DNA of 43,192 nucleotides from CAYVTV01 sp964526475 (GCA_964526475.1 CAZGKF010000029.1:1-43192), one strand, 5' to 3'; counted from the first letter of the stretch, positions 34,102-43,192 are shown. Notes: generated by a model not told the origin, from the sequence alone. Made by a program: numbers and translations.

Positions 34102-35367
34102 TTACCCGGAATAGAGGCCATTAAATTTCTTAATTGCATTAATCATAGCCACCATATTTTCCACTGGTATTTTGGCCTGGGCATTATGCACTGTGTTAAA
34201 AACAAATCCCCCGTTCTTTCCAAGTATCTCGCATTGTTTCATAACCTGATATTCAACTTCCTCAGGTTTCCCAAACGGCAGCATTTTTTGTGTATCCACA
34301 CCTCCACCCCAGAATACGATTTTATCACCAAACATTTCCTTTAATCTTGCCGGATCCATTCCCGCTGCATTGATCTGAACGGGATTCAGGATATCGAATC
34401 CGGATTCAATAAAGTTTGGGATTAGATTATATACAGCCCCGCAGGAATGTTTAAAAGTTTTCCATGAAGTATTCTGATGTATCCAATCATTTATTTTAAG
34501 ATAATAGGGTTTGTATAACTCATTAAAAGTTTCCGGGGAACAGAAAAGTGAATCCTGTGTTCCAAAGTCAGCCCCGCAAATAAAAACAACATCTACTTTG
34601 TCTCCTGCTATCTCAGCCAGCTTTGTAAGGTTGGCAAGAGCAATTTCAGCTTGCTTTTCGAATATGGCATGAATGTAATCAGTACGGGCCACAGTTGATA
34701 TATACCATTCGGTTACATCACGAATTCCTTTTGGGTTTTTTAAAAATGGAGCGGGGACAAGAGCTATATCTCCAAAGGCTGTACCTCCGAAATTTGCCAT
34801 TATCCCTTTTTCTGAACCGGAAATATTTTGAATATTTATTTTCCAATATTCCACATCCTCATCAGAAATGTAGCTGAATTCCTCCAGGTTATCTTCCGGA
34901 TTTAATTTTGCTTCATCGATTAAAGGCTGACGAATTATGGTGTCAAAGAAATACCCTGATTGAGGCATCCTCCCACTTGGGTCAGATGTGGTATCTCCTT
35001 CAGGATAAATCAATAAGTCTCCTTTCTGATCAAGTTTAGTGTTGAAATTTTCTGGTACAAGTACTTCTTGTCCCCAAAAAGTGCGAAATTCTTTCCAGTT
35101 TTTATTTTCAAATCCGAAAAGATTATTCCTTGGGGATAAACCGATTACATCTATTTCCATTATTTCAGCAAGGTCATCATCTATTCCTCCCAGCATCTGA
35201 TAAGGCTCAACAACTTTAACAGGCCGTTTTTCAAGACCGTAGTAATTCCTCAGGTTTTCAACAGTACTCACATGTATTCCTGTTACGGCTGTTGAACCAA
35301 AATCAACAACAATCTTATCAGCTTGTTTGTGTTGTAAAACTGTTTGCAGTCTTTCTCCGGATGTCAT
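34102..35367 (-). CDS. Uroporphyrinogen decarboxylase-family protein (MtaA/CmuA-like)
   Basis: This 421-aa protein belongs to the URO-D superfamily but not to true HemE. It has VFICGADFGTQDSLFCSPETF, a metal-site motif KHSCGAVYNLIP, DILNPVQINAAGMDP, FWGGGVDTQKMLPFGKPEEV and FNTVHNAQAKIPVENM. In MtaA and CmuA relatives, a His-X-Cys pair and a later Cys bind zinc and move methyl groups to corrinoid or CoM. The H-x-C pair is visible, and the expected distal Cys is not obvious. The substrate is unknown. It starts 24 nt after the MFS gene and lies next to the gap. Confidence 0.85.
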   Translation of the reverse strand: MTSGERLQTVLQHKQADKIVVDFGSTAVTGIHVSTVENLRNYYGLEKRPVKVVEPYQMLGGIDDDLAEIMEIDVIGLSPRNNLFGFENKNWKEFRTFWGQEVLVPENFNTKLDQKGDLLIYPEGDTTSDPSGRMPQSGYFFDTIIRQPLIDEAKLNPEDNLEEFSYISDEDVEYWKINIQNISGSEKGIMANFGGTAFGDIALVPAPFLKNPKGIRDVTEWYISTVARTDYIHAIFEKQAEIALANLTKLAEIAGDKVDVVFICGADFGTQDSLFCSPETFNELYKPYYLKINDWIHQNTSWKTFKHSCGAVYNLIPNFIESGFDILNPVQINAAGMDPARLKEMFGDKIVFWGGGVDTQKMLPFGKPEEVEYQVMKQCEILGKNGGFVFNTVHNAQAKIPVENMVAMINAIKKFNGLYSG

Positions 35368-35391
35368 TATTATTAAGTTTAGTATAAGTAT

Positions 35392-36720
35392 TTATTTTTT
35401 CCACATATTCTCAATTTCTTCGAGTGATTTACCTTTTGTTTCAGGGATGAAATAGTAAGTAAATGTCCATTGCACGAGTGACATAATTGCCAGGAAAAAG
35501 AAAGTAACAGCCCCTCCGAAAGAAACAAAGAAATGCGGAAATAAAAGTACAACAAGAAAGTTGAATATCCATTGTGTAAATGATGCAAAGGCAACTGCAT
35601 GTCCACGGATCCTGTTTGGGAATATTTCCGAAACGAGTGTCCAGAATACAGGGCCAATGCAGGCAGCAAAAAAAGCCATAAAGAGTATGATGCAGATAAA
35701 TGTAAAAATTCCGCTCATATTCAGCAAAAAGGATAAAGCAATCAGGATTAATGTAACCACCATTCCGGCTGAACCTGTAAGGTAAAGGGAGCGTCTTCCG
35801 ACTTTATCAATCAGCATTATTGCAACAAAAGTGAATAATGCATTAATAAGTCCGATGAAGGAGGTCTGCAGCAAGGCATTTTTTATATCAATTCCTGCTG
35901 CAATAAGAATTTTTGGAGCGTAATCCACAATAGTATTAACCCCGGAAACCTGTACCAGCACTGCAAGAATCAACCCGATTAGAATTATCCTGCGTGTGGC
36001 TGGCTTAAAAAGTTCAGATATTGAAACTGAATTAAAATTACCTTTCAATGACTCTGCAATTTCTGCTATTTCCACTTTAGCCAGTTCTATGCCGCCAATC
36101 CTGGTAAGTACTTTCATCGACTCCTCCTTTTTCCCTGCTTTATATAACCAGCGTGGACTTTCCGGGATAAAAAACAGTCCGGTGAAAAATAGTATGGAAG
36201 GAGCAACTCCGGTAGCAAACATCCAGCGCCAGTTATTGTCCACATCATGTAATAAGTAGTTGATAAAATATGATAACAGGATACCAAGGGTTATGGCTAA
36301 CTGGTAGAGTGAAACGAACCTGCCTCTGACTTTCGGAGGAGTAATTTCCGCAACGTACATTGGTGATAATACAGAGACTGCTCCGACTGCCAGCCCTCCT
36401 ATCAAACGGGCAATGATAAATACAGTTGAATCTATTGCAAGTGCCGTACCAGCACAGGATATTGCAAAGGTTAATGCTACAAATATCAATACCTTCTTAC
36501 GGCCAAATTTATCGGTTAATGCACCCGATCCAAATGCCCCTATAATTGCTCCTACTAAAAGGGAACTGACTCCCCAGCCCAGTTGCAGTTCATCCCATCC
36601 GAAATAGGGTTGAATGAAAGGCACTGTGCCTGAGATTATAGCAATGTCAAAACCAAACATTAAGCCTCCCATAGTGGCAATGAGGCATATGAAGTTAAGA
36701 TATAAAGAGTTTTTTCTCAT
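35392..36720 (-). CDS. MFS transporter, sugar porter family
   Basis: This 442-aa protein has 12 predicted membrane helices and the sugar-porter signatures: GGLMFGFDIAIISG in helix 1, DKFGRKKVL in the loop between helices 2 and 3, RLIGGLAVGAVSVLSPMYVAE, PPKVRGRFVSLYQL, PESPRWLYKAGK at the end of helix 6, and PETKGKSLEEIENMW at the C terminus. XylE/GLUT-type members carry out proton-coupled or facilitated uptake of sugars or polyols across the inner membrane. The specific sugar is not evident. It probably forms a two-gene unit with the URO-D-like gene 24 nt downstream. The two may have been part of a larger catabolic locus now truncated by the gap. Confidence 0.92.
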   Translation of the reverse strand: MRKNSLYLNFICLIATMGGLMFGFDIAIISGTVPFIQPYFGWDELQLGWGVSSLLVGAIIGAFGSGALTDKFGRKKVLIFVALTFAISCAGTALAIDSTVFIIARLIGGLAVGAVSVLSPMYVAEITPPKVRGRFVSLYQLAITLGILLSYFINYLLHDVDNNWRWMFATGVAPSILFFTGLFFIPESPRWLYKAGKKEESMKVLTRIGGIELAKVEIAEIAESLKGNFNSVSISELFKPATRRIILIGLILAVLVQVSGVNTIVDYAPKILIAAGIDIKNALLQTSFIGLINALFTFVAIMLIDKVGRRSLYLTGSAGMVVTLILIALSFLLNMSGIFTFICIILFMAFFAACIGPVFWTLVSEIFPNRIRGHAVAFASFTQWIFNFLVVLLFPHFFVSFGGAVTFFFLAIMSLVQWTFTYYFIPETKGKSLEEIENMWKK

Positions 36721-36976
36721 GATAGAAAAGGAAAATAATTAACGATTTCAAATGTAAAAAAAATCCTGATCTTTCTGATTCAAAAGGAAATTAAATTGGA
36801 TCATTGCAATTATTAGTCAATCTTGCTTAATATTAATCAGGGTATAAAATCAGGAGAGGGGTGTTATGAAACTTTCCGGGTATCATAAACATTGTTTCAT
36901 TTATTTTCAAGCATTTTAATATGTACTGTTAATAACTAGCGATAATCAATTAAAAAATTCCGTCATTCTTAAAATT

Positions 36977-38281
36977 TTATTTCTTTCTGAAGAATAACTG
37001 TAATGGAACCCCTTTGAAGTCAAAATTTTCTCTTAAACGATTTTCGAGGTATCGTTTATAGGGATCTTTTATGTATTGAGGAAGATTACAATAAAAGGCA
37101 AAGCTGGGATTATGAGTGGGGAGCTGAGTAACATATTTTATCTTAATAAATTTCCCTTTTATGGCCGGGGGGTGATACTCCTCTATAAGTTTTAGCATCA
37201 CTTCATTAAGTTTTGAGGTTGGGATCCTCTTCCTCCGGTTATTGAAAACATATAATGCTGTTTCAAGAACTTTTAATAATCTTTGCTGGTGAATTGCAGA
37301 TATAAATATAACAGGAACATCATCAAACGGCTCAATTTTCTTTTTAATGATCTTCTCATATTCTTTCATGGTGTTGGAACTTTTTTCAATTAAATCCCAT
37401 TTATTTACCAGTAAAACAATCCCTTTCCTGTTTTTCTCAACCAGCCGGAAAATATTTACATCCTGGGCTTCCATTCCGCGTACGGCATCTACCATAAGAA
37501 GGCAAACATCTGAATACTCAATGGCTCTGACAGATCGCATAACAGAATAAAATTCCAGGTCTTCTGTCACCTTATTTTTTTTCCGGAGACCGGCAGTATC
37601 AATTAAAATGAAATCGTGATTAAATTTTTTATAACGAGTGAAAACTGAATCTCTCGTTGTTCCGGCCAAAGGAGTTACAATATTTCTTTCTTCTCCGAGA
37701 AGGGAATTAAGTAATGAGGATTTACCTACATTTGGCCGTCCAATTATAGTAATTCTGGGGATATTATCCTCAGGGATTTCTGTTGGTTTTGAGAATGTTT
37801 CAACCAGACAATCGAGCATTTCACCGGTGCCGCTTCCTGTTGCCGATGATATAGTGTAAATATCCCCCAGCCCCAGTTTATAAAAAACCTGGGCTTCAGG
37901 GATCTTATCGTGTGTATCCACTTTATTAACTGCAAGAATTACTTTTTTATTTGTCCTGCGCAGAATATTTGCAATATCCTCATCAATATCAGTAATTCCG
38001 TTCTGAACATCAACAAGATAAATGATACTGTCGGCTTCTTCAATAGCCAGTATTACCTGTTTTCTGATCTCATCTTCAAAAACATCGTCGGAATTTGTTA
38101 CATAACCTCCTGTGTCAATAACTGAAAAACCAATACCATTCCACTCAGACCTTCCATAATGTCTGTCTCTTGTTACACCGCTTGATTCATGCACAATAGC
38201 ATTGCGGCTTTCTGTGAGCCTGTTGAAAAGAGTTGACTTACCAACATTAGGTCTTCCTACTATAGCTACAATGTTACCCAT
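36977..38281 (-). CDS. der: Ribosome assembly GTPase Der (EngA)
   Basis: This 434-aa protein has two tandem GTPase domains: GRPNVGKSTLFN near residue 8 and GRPNVGKSSLLN near residue 182. Switch motifs VIDTGGY and LIDTAGL, and NKVD and NKWD motifs, are present, and a C-terminal KH-like domain includes PPAIKGKFIKIKY. It is essential for 50S maturation in other bacteria. It starts 14 nt downstream of era on the same strand. The 256 bp beyond its stop contain nothing convincing. Confidence 0.98.
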   Translation of the reverse strand: MGNIVAIVGRPNVGKSTLFNRLTESRNAIVHESSGVTRDRHYGRSEWNGIGFSVIDTGGYVTNSDDVFEDEIRKQVILAIEEADSIIYLVDVQNGITDIDEDIANILRRTNKKVILAVNKVDTHDKIPEAQVFYKLGLGDIYTISSATGSGTGEMLDCLVETFSKPTEIPEDNIPRITIIGRPNVGKSSLLNSLLGEERNIVTPLAGTTRDSVFTRYKKFNHDFILIDTAGLRKKNKVTEDLEFYSVMRSVRAIEYSDVCLLMVDAVRGMEAQDVNIFRLVEKNRKGIVLLVNKWDLIEKSSNTMKEYEKIIKKKIEPFDDVPVIFISAIHQQRLLKVLETALYVFNNRRKRIPTSKLNEVMLKLIEEYHPPAIKGKFIKIKYVTQLPTHNPSFAFYCNLPQYIKDPYKRYLENRLRENFDFKGVPLQLFFRKK

Positions 38282-38295
38282 CTGAACCTCTATTT

Positions 38296-39189
38296 TTAAT
38301 AACCGAACTTTTTCAATAGCAGATCATTATTTCGCCAGTCTTTCCTAACTTTCACAAACAATTCCAGAAATATTTTTTTTGCGAAGAAATGCTCCATATC
38401 CAGTCTCGCTTCTGTCCCCGTTTTTTTTAACGAGGCCCCCTTATTCCCGATTAATATTCCTTTCTGGCTTTCTCTTTCAGTATAAATAACGGCACTGATC
38501 CGTATAATTTTATTTTCCTCCTTAAAATTTTCGATATCCACTTCAATGGAATATGGTATTTCCTGACGATAATTCAAAATAATTTTCTCCCTTATTATTT
38601 CAGCAGCAAAAAACCTTTCAGGTTTATCCGTAAGCTCATCTTTAGGGTAGTATGGAGGGTTTTCAGGAAGTTTCTCAAGGATCATTTCAAACAAGCCCGA
38701 AACATTATATTTATAAAATGCTGAAACGGCTATCTGGCTGGCTGAGGGAAGAGCCTGCGCCCAGTTTTCCAATAAGCTGTTAATCACTTCCTGTGTTGAA
38801 AGGTCAATTTTGTTAACAATAAGAATAACAGGTATATTCATATTCCTCAAAACATTAAGAAAATCATCCTTATATCCATGTTTATCACCTACCTCTGTAA
38901 TGAATAAAATAATGTCGGCATCTGATAAAGCTGAGCGGGCAAACTTCAGCATTGCTTCCTGAAGTTTATACTTAGGTTCCAGTAATCCGGGTGTGTCAGA
39001 ATATACAATCTGAAAATTAACTCCGTTAACAATCCCTTGTATCCTGTGGCGTGTAGTCTGTGCTTTGGAAGTAATGATAGAAAGTTTTTCTCCAACCAGT
39101 GCATTCATGAGAGTTGACTTTCCTGCATTTGGTTTTCCAATAATATTTACAAAGCCCGCTTTATGACTAATTTGATTATTCAAAAGCAT
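38296..39189 (-). CDS. era: GTPase Era
   Basis: This 297-aa protein has the G1 motif GKPNAGKSTLMN, the Era-typical KAQTTRHRIQGI (G2), YSDTPGL (G3), VNKID (G4) and a C-terminal KH RNA-binding domain with ESQKGILIGNKGASLK. It binds 16S rRNA near its 3' end and helps 30S maturation. The start codon overlaps the pseudouridine synthase gene by 14 bp, so the two are probably coupled in translation. der follows. Confidence 0.98.
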   Translation of the reverse strand: MLLNNQISHKAGFVNIIGKPNAGKSTLMNALVGEKLSIITSKAQTTRHRIQGIVNGVNFQIVYSDTPGLLEPKYKLQEAMLKFARSALSDADIILFITEVGDKHGYKDDFLNVLRNMNIPVILIVNKIDLSTQEVINSLLENWAQALPSASQIAVSAFYKYNVSGLFEMILEKLPENPPYYPKDELTDKPERFFAAEIIREKIILNYRQEIPYSIEVDIENFKEENKIIRISAVIYTERESQKGILIGNKGASLKKTGTEARLDMEHFFAKKIFLELFVKVRKDWRNNDLLLKKFGY

Positions 39190-40156
39190 TCATTTTTAGC
39201 ATATTTATTTCTTTTTCAGATAAAAATCTCCATTTCCCCCTTTGAAGATTTTTCTTAGTCAGGCCTGCAAAGTAAACCCTGTCAAGTTTTATTATCTTAT
39301 AACCCAAATGCTCAAATATTCTTCGAACAATTCTGTTTTTTCCTGAGTGAATTTCAACCCCTATTTCATCTTTTTTCCCAGGGTTTACAAAACTTAAATC
39401 ATCGGCCTTAATAAAACCGTCTTCCAGTTTGATTCCTTTTAGAATTTCTTCAAAATCGCTTAATTTAAGGTTTCTGTCAAGAAAAACATGATAAATCTTT
39501 TTTTTCCTGTATTTAGGGTGACTTAGTCTGACTGCAAGTTCGCCGTCATTTGTCATAAGAAGCACTCCCATTGAGTTTCTGTCGAGTCTTCCTACAGGAA
39601 ATATCCGTTCACTGCAGGCTCCTTTTATAAGATCATATACTGTTTTTCTTCCCGCATTGTCTTTGGCAGTAGTAATAAAATCTTTAGGTTTATTTAACAG
39701 CAGATACACTTTTTTTTCGGCAGTAATCAGTTCATTGTTGAACTTAACTTTATCTCCCGGCAGTACTTTGGTCCCGAATTCAGTTATAATTTTATCATTT
39801 ACACTTACCAGTCCTTCTTTAATATATTCATCGGCTTGCCGTCTGCTGCAGATACCACTGAGAGAGAGGTATCTGTTGAGTCTCAGGGTGCCGTCAGCTG
39901 ATAAAGATGATTGCCTGTCAGGGCTCCTATTTGTTGAAGAATAATTGGTTTTCAGGGAATATTCGGTACTCCCTGCCTTTTTTCTTGCAGATTTAAATTT
40001 TTCAGTATAATTTTCATTTTTGTCTTTCCTGCTTAGCGGACTTCTACTTTTAGATATTGATTTGCCTGAAGCATGTTTATATGGTTTCCTTGTTGCTTTT
40101 GTAAGGGGTCTCTCAGATCTGCTTTCTTTTTTTTTATTTGTATCTGGATTTTTCAT
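39176..40156 (-). CDS. rRNA pseudouridine synthase (RsuA/RluB family) with basic N-terminal extension
   Basis: This 326-aa protein has a disordered N-terminal extension of about 90 residues, rich in Lys, Arg and Ser. An S4 domain follows at about 92-145 (LRLNRYLSLSGICSRRQADE, GLVSVNDKII), and then the catalytic domain with the signature VGRLDRNSMGVLLMTNDG, where D192 is the catalytic Asp. SGKNRIVRRIFEHLG is also characteristic. RluB modifies 23S U2605 in E. coli; whether this protein does the same or has a different target cannot be decided from sequence. The extension could help rRNA binding. It is first in a unit with era and der. Confidence 0.93.
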   Translation of the reverse strand: MKNPDTNKKKESRSERPLTKATRKPYKHASGKSISKSRSPLSRKDKNENYTEKFKSARKKAGSTEYSLKTNYSSTNRSPDRQSSLSADGTLRLNRYLSLSGICSRRQADEYIKEGLVSVNDKIITEFGTKVLPGDKVKFNNELITAEKKVYLLLNKPKDFITTAKDNAGRKTVYDLIKGACSERIFPVGRLDRNSMGVLLMTNDGELAVRLSHPKYRKKKIYHVFLDRNLKLSDFEEILKGIKLEDGFIKADDLSFVNPGKKDEIGVEIHSGKNRIVRRIFEHLGYKIIKLDRVYFAGLTKKNLQRGKWRFLSEKEINMLKMNAFE

Positions 40157-40207
40157 TATTTTCGTTGAACTTTATCTGGGTTATCAGTAGATTTTTCCTT
40201 TGGTTTG

Positions 40208-40215
40208 CAAAGTTA
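40208..40215 (-). promoter_or_regulatory. Candidate -7 element upstream of the pseudouridine synthase gene
   Basis: On the minus strand this reads TAACTTTG, matching the Bacteroidota -7 consensus TAnnTTTG, about 52 nt before the start codon. A matching -33 TTTG at 19-21 nt was not found. The match is weak; the 135-bp divergent region also serves glmM. Confidence 0.25.
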
Positions 40216-40291
40216 ACACTTTTCCATTCCTTCATGACATATTATTCTGATTACGGAGAAGTATTTATCTTCAAACATTAAAACATTTTGT

Positions 40292-41668
40292 ATGACACTT
40301 ATTAAATCGATTTCCGGTATCCGTGGCACAATAGGAGGGAAAACAGGAAAAGCTCTCACACCACCTGATATTGTAGCAATTGTATCGGCATTTTCCCTCT
40401 GGATAAAAGAGAATGCAGACAATAAAAAATGCAGTGTTGTCCTGGGGCGTGATGCAAGGACATCCGGACCCATAATTGAAAGTCTGGTCGCAGCAACTCT
40501 TTGTTCAATGGGTATTGATGTATTCAATCTTGGTATGGCCACAACTCCGACAGTTGAAGTAGCAGTTGTTAAATTAAAAGCTGACGGGGGTATTATTATT
40601 ACTGCCAGTCATAATCCGGCAAACTGGAACGCACTCAAACTTTTAAATAGGGATGGTGAATTTATCGGGGAAGAGGATGGAAACAACATTATAAGTAATG
40701 CTGATGCCGGGGCTTTTAATTATCAGGAATATAGCGAATTAGGAAAAATTAGCGAAGTGCGGAATTTTGATGATGAACATATTTCGATGATAGGGCAGTT
40801 AGCTCTGGTTAATGCAGAAGGTATTAAACAAAAGAATTTCAGAATAGCCGTGGATGGGATAAATTCGATCGGGGGTATTGTCATTCCTAAGCTTTTAAGA
40901 AGTCTCGGAGTAAGCGAAATATATGAGCTTAATTGTATCCCTGACGGGCTTTTCGCACATGATCCTGAACCTGTTCCGGGAAATCTTGCAGCAATTTGTG
41001 AGCTTGTGAAAGAAAAGAATGCAGATATGGGATTTGTTGTAGACCCTGATGTTGACAGACTTTCTATCATCAGCGAAGACGGGACTTTTTTTGGTGAGGA
41101 ATACACCTTAGTGGCCGTAGCTGATTATGTTCTGTCAAAAACTCCGGGAAATACAGCTTCGAACCTTTCCTCCACTATGGCACTTAAGGATATTACTGAC
41201 AAGTATGGAATGAAATATTTTGCTGCTCCTGTCGGAGAGTTAAATGTTGTTGAAGTTATGAAAAAGAACAACTGTATTATTGGTGGTGAAGGTAATGGAG
41301 GAGTGATTTATCCTGAGTTACATTACGGACGAGATGCCCTGACAGGTGTTGCCCTCTTTTTGAGCCATCTTGCAGAAAAAGGGATGAGGGTTTCTGAACT
41401 TCGTAATACTTATCCCTTTTATGTTATGCAAAAGGAAAAAATTTTACTGCAGGAAGGAAGGGATGTTGACAGGATACTGAGTGAGGTGAAGAAACACTTT
41501 GCCGGTTTCCCTGTTAATGAAACAGACGGACTTCGTATTGATTTTGATCAGGGTTGGGTACATATCAGGAAATCAAATACAGAACCAATTATCAGGATTT
41601 ATGCAGAAGGAGTAGATTCCTTCACATCAAATGATTATATTAACAAAATAAAAAATGTTATTTCTTAG
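40292..41668 (+). CDS. glmM: Phosphoglucosamine mutase-like phosphohexomutase
   Basis: This 458-aa alpha-D-phosphohexomutase has the phosphoserine loop TASHNPANWNA (S106), the metal loop VVDPDVDRLSI, the sugar-specificity loop GGEGNGGVIYPE and the phosphate-binding loop RKSNTEPIIRIYAEG. It would interconvert glucosamine-6-phosphate and glucosamine-1-phosphate for UDP-GlcNAc, hence peptidoglycan and lipid A. The GEGNGG loop differs from the GEQSGH type of E. coli GlmM and is seen in Bacteroidota and archaeal members. A phosphomannomutase/phosphoglucomutase role therefore cannot be ruled out. It is transcribed alone and divergent from the pseudouridine synthase. Confidence 0.85.
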   Translation: MTLIKSISGIRGTIGGKTGKALTPPDIVAIVSAFSLWIKENADNKKCSVVLGRDARTSGPIIESLVAATLCSMGIDVFNLGMATTPTVEVAVVKLKADGGIIITASHNPANWNALKLLNRDGEFIGEEDGNNIISNADAGAFNYQEYSELGKISEVRNFDDEHISMIGQLALVNAEGIKQKNFRIAVDGINSIGGIVIPKLLRSLGVSEIYELNCIPDGLFAHDPEPVPGNLAAICELVKEKNADMGFVVDPDVDRLSIISEDGTFFGEEYTLVAVADYVLSKTPGNTASNLSSTMALKDITDKYGMKYFAAPVGELNVVEVMKKNNCIIGGEGNGGVIYPELHYGRDALTGVALFLSHLAEKGMRVSELRNTYPFYVMQKEKILLQEGRDVDRILSEVKKHFAGFPVNETDGLRIDFDQGWVHIRKSNTEPIIRIYAEGVDSFTSNDYINKIKNVIS

Positions 41669-41958
41669 TTACTAATGTGAATTAAGGATTGATAAAAACC
41701 GCTAAGTACGCTAAGAATTATGCAGAGTAACGCGATGAAAAGTAAACTTTTTGTTACATAAGCTTTGAACTCTTTGCGAAATCCCGATAACTAAAGGAAC
41801 TTTGAGACATTCGCGGATTTACTCAATTTTACTTTTTTCAGAAAGAGCGGGTTAATTTTTCTCTGATATAAATTCTTTATTTAGCTTTTAATTACCTTTA
41901 CAGGCTTTTAGGAATTAATTTATTATTTCCACATTGGAAAATTAATTATTATAACCAA
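41669..41958. other. Intergenic region with degenerate interspersed repeat
   Basis: Between glmM and the adaptor gene, about 41695-41820 contains decayed copies of the kind accgctaag / cgctaagaa on one side and ctctttgcgaa / actttgagac on the other. They look like an old inverted pair of the cgcaaag-type repeats often seen between genes in Bacteroidota. The remaining bases to the ATG at 41959 are AT-rich, and no clear promoter was found. Confidence 0.4.
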
Positions 41959-43192
41959 ATGAAAAAGAAAGTTCTGATCCCGGTTCTTACTATTATTTTC
42001 CTGATAATAGTTCTCATAATATATTCAGCTTCCACAAGTAGTGAAAAAGCTTTAAGTCTGTTCACCAGTGTTGAGAAAGGAAGCTTTGAGATAGTTATTG
42101 CTGTTACAGGGGAACTCCGGTCAAAGAACTCAACAGAGATCAGGGCGCCAAGTGAGTTGAGAAGCAGGGATCTTCGTATACGTTCTGTGAAGATACAGGA
42201 TCTTATAGCTGAAGGTACTCTTGTTGACTCGGGCGACTGGGTTGCCACGCTTGATAAAACGGAGATTGATAATGAACTGAAAGATATTCTGGATGATATT
42301 GAGAAAATTGAATCACAATACCTCAGAACACAGCTTGATACTACTATTCAGTTGCGCCAGTTAAGGGATGATCTGATTAACATGAAATTTCATATGGAGG
42401 AAATGGAGATTGCCCTGGAACAATCGAAGTTTGAACCGCCGGCAACCATCCGGCAGGCTCAGATAAATCTTGATAAAGCAGAAAGGGCATACAAACAGGC
42501 TCTTACTAATTACACACTAAAAGTTGAGCAGTCGAAAGCAAGTATATCCGAGGTATTGATAAATCTTGAAAGATCAAGAAGGCGAAGAAATGAAATTGTA
42601 AAGGTGCTTGAAAGGTTTGATATCAGAGCTCCTGCTCCGGGTATGGTTATTTATAAGAGAGAGTGGAGCGGACAAAAACGGACTGTTGGTTCAGATGTAA
42701 GTACATGGGATCTTGTAATTGCAGAGTTGCCCGATCTTTCAACATTAGTTAGCCGTACATTTGTTAATGAAATAGACATCAGCAAAATACAGTCCGGACA
42801 AAGAGTCAGGATAGGCGTTGATGCTTTTCCCGATATGAAATACTCAGGTGTTGTCAGTGAAGTTGCAAACATTGGTGAACAGTTACCAAATACGGATGCA
42901 AAGGTATTTGAAGTTATCATAGAGTTAAATGAACGGGATGATATTTTACGTCCTTCCATGACTACAAGTAATCAGATAATTACCAATGAGTTCCCCAATG
43001 TTCTCTACATCCCCCTGGAAGCAATACATTCCAATGACAGTCTTATTTTTGTTTATAAAAAAAGTGGATTGAGACAAATAGTTTTACCTGGAGATGCCAA
43101 TGAAAATGCAATTATTGTTGAGAAAGGGCTTGATGCCGGAGATGAACTTTACCTGTCTGTACCCTCAGATCCCGAAAGTTTCCGGTTTTCAG
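41959..43192 (+). CDS. HlyD/MFP-family periplasmic adaptor (3' end outside window)
   Basis: The ATG at 41959 opens a frame that remains open to the window edge, 411 codons. After a short N-terminal membrane segment (VLIPVLTIIFLIIVLIIYS) come a first lipoyl half, where IAEGTLVDSGDWVATLDKTE makes the usual hairpin entry, a long coiled coil (about residues 98-215), then APAPGMVIY as the second lipoyl half. A beta-barrel region with FVNEIDISKIQSGQRVRIG follows. It would link an inner-membrane transporter to an outer-membrane channel, as in MacA-type or RND efflux systems. MacB-like or TolC-like partners may follow outside the window. The C terminus is missing. Confidence 0.88.
   Translation, partial: MKKKVLIPVLTIIFLIIVLIIYSASTSSEKALSLFTSVEKGSFEIVIAVTGELRSKNSTEIRAPSELRSRDLRIRSVKIQDLIAEGTLVDSGDWVATLDKTEIDNELKDILDDIEKIESQYLRTQLDTTIQLRQLRDDLINMKFHMEEMEIALEQSKFEPPATIRQAQINLDKAERAYKQALTNYTLKVEQSKASISEVLINLERSRRRRNEIVKVLERFDIRAPAPGMVIYKREWSGQKRTVGSDVSTWDLVIAELPDLSTLVSRTFVNEIDISKIQSGQRVRIGVDAFPDMKYSGVVSEVANIGEQLPNTDAKVFEVIIELNERDDILRPSMTTSNQIITNEFPNVLYIPLEAIHSNDSLIFVYKKSGLRQIVLPGDANENAIIVEKGLDAGDELYLSVPSDPESFRFS

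Noticed and set aside
36866..36919. 17-codon ORF with a purine-rich site (aggagagggg) before ATG
   Set aside because: Too short to support, with no recognisable product; AT-rich intergenic sequence often yields such frames.

Overview
The window looks like a chromosomal segment of a Bacteroidota bacterium, most likely a free-living or environmental Bacteroidales relative. The evidence is a type IX secretion (T9SS) cargo with a gliding-motility-type C-terminal domain, a PorP/SprF protein, DUF4783 next to nadC, a Porin_10-type barrel, an NtrY-like giant sensor kinase, a Reg_prop/Y_Y_Y SpoIIE phosphatase, AT-rich base composition and many TTG starts. The order is inferred; only the phylum is well supported.

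Layout. 1-304: 3' end of a 23S rRNA gene, 5S rRNA and a strong intrinsic terminator. 317-3780 (+): a Porin_10-like barrel and the lytic transglycosylase mltF. 3731-5662 (-): a NUDIX CoA-pyrophosphatase-like hydrolase and a LolC/E-like permease. 5746-6942 (+): a NamZ-type (DUF1343) exo-muramidase lipoprotein. 6943-10983 (-): a DUF1573 lipoprotein, a class I aminotransferase and a large NagB-like/PIG-L fusion. 11350-14001 (+): valS. 14011-16002 (-): DUF4783, nadC and pdxH. 16296-32640 (+): a 16-kb one-directional block with rlmH, a 1248-residue NtrY-like kinase, an AI-2E transporter, a 1416-residue T9SS cargo, PorP/SprF, a PD40/PKD protein, an unrecognised secreted acidic protein and a membrane SpoIIE phosphatase with a propeller sensor. 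32641-34101: a decayed stretch with a DUF6807 remnant, a small lipoprotein gene and a 100-N assembly gap inside a short tandem repeat. 34102-36720 (-): a uroporphyrinogen decarboxylase-family (MtaA/CmuA-like) protein and a sugar-porter MFS transporter. 36977-40156 (-): an rRNA pseudouridine synthase, era and der. 40292-41668 (+): glmM. 41959-43192 (+): an efflux/secretion adaptor cut by the window edge.

Functional themes. Envelope and peptidoglycan turnover: mltF, namZ, the NagB-like/PIG-L fusion and glmM cover glycan cutting, MurNAc release and amino-sugar phosphate metabolism, although they lie in separate transcription units. Ribosome maturation: rlmH, the pseudouridine synthase, era and der. 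Cofactors: nadC and pdxH. Surface secretion and signalling: 21765-32640 joins a giant T9SS cargo and its likely outer-membrane partner to a PD40/PKD protein, an unknown secreted DxDxDG protein and a transmembrane phosphatase.

The best candidate for an undescribed system is the 21765-32640 cluster, especially the close pair 28466-29461 / 29467-32640. The second is the NagB-like/PIG-L fusion, whose NagB half lacks one of the usual catalytic residues. No CRISPR array, tRNA, insertion sequence or prophage was seen.
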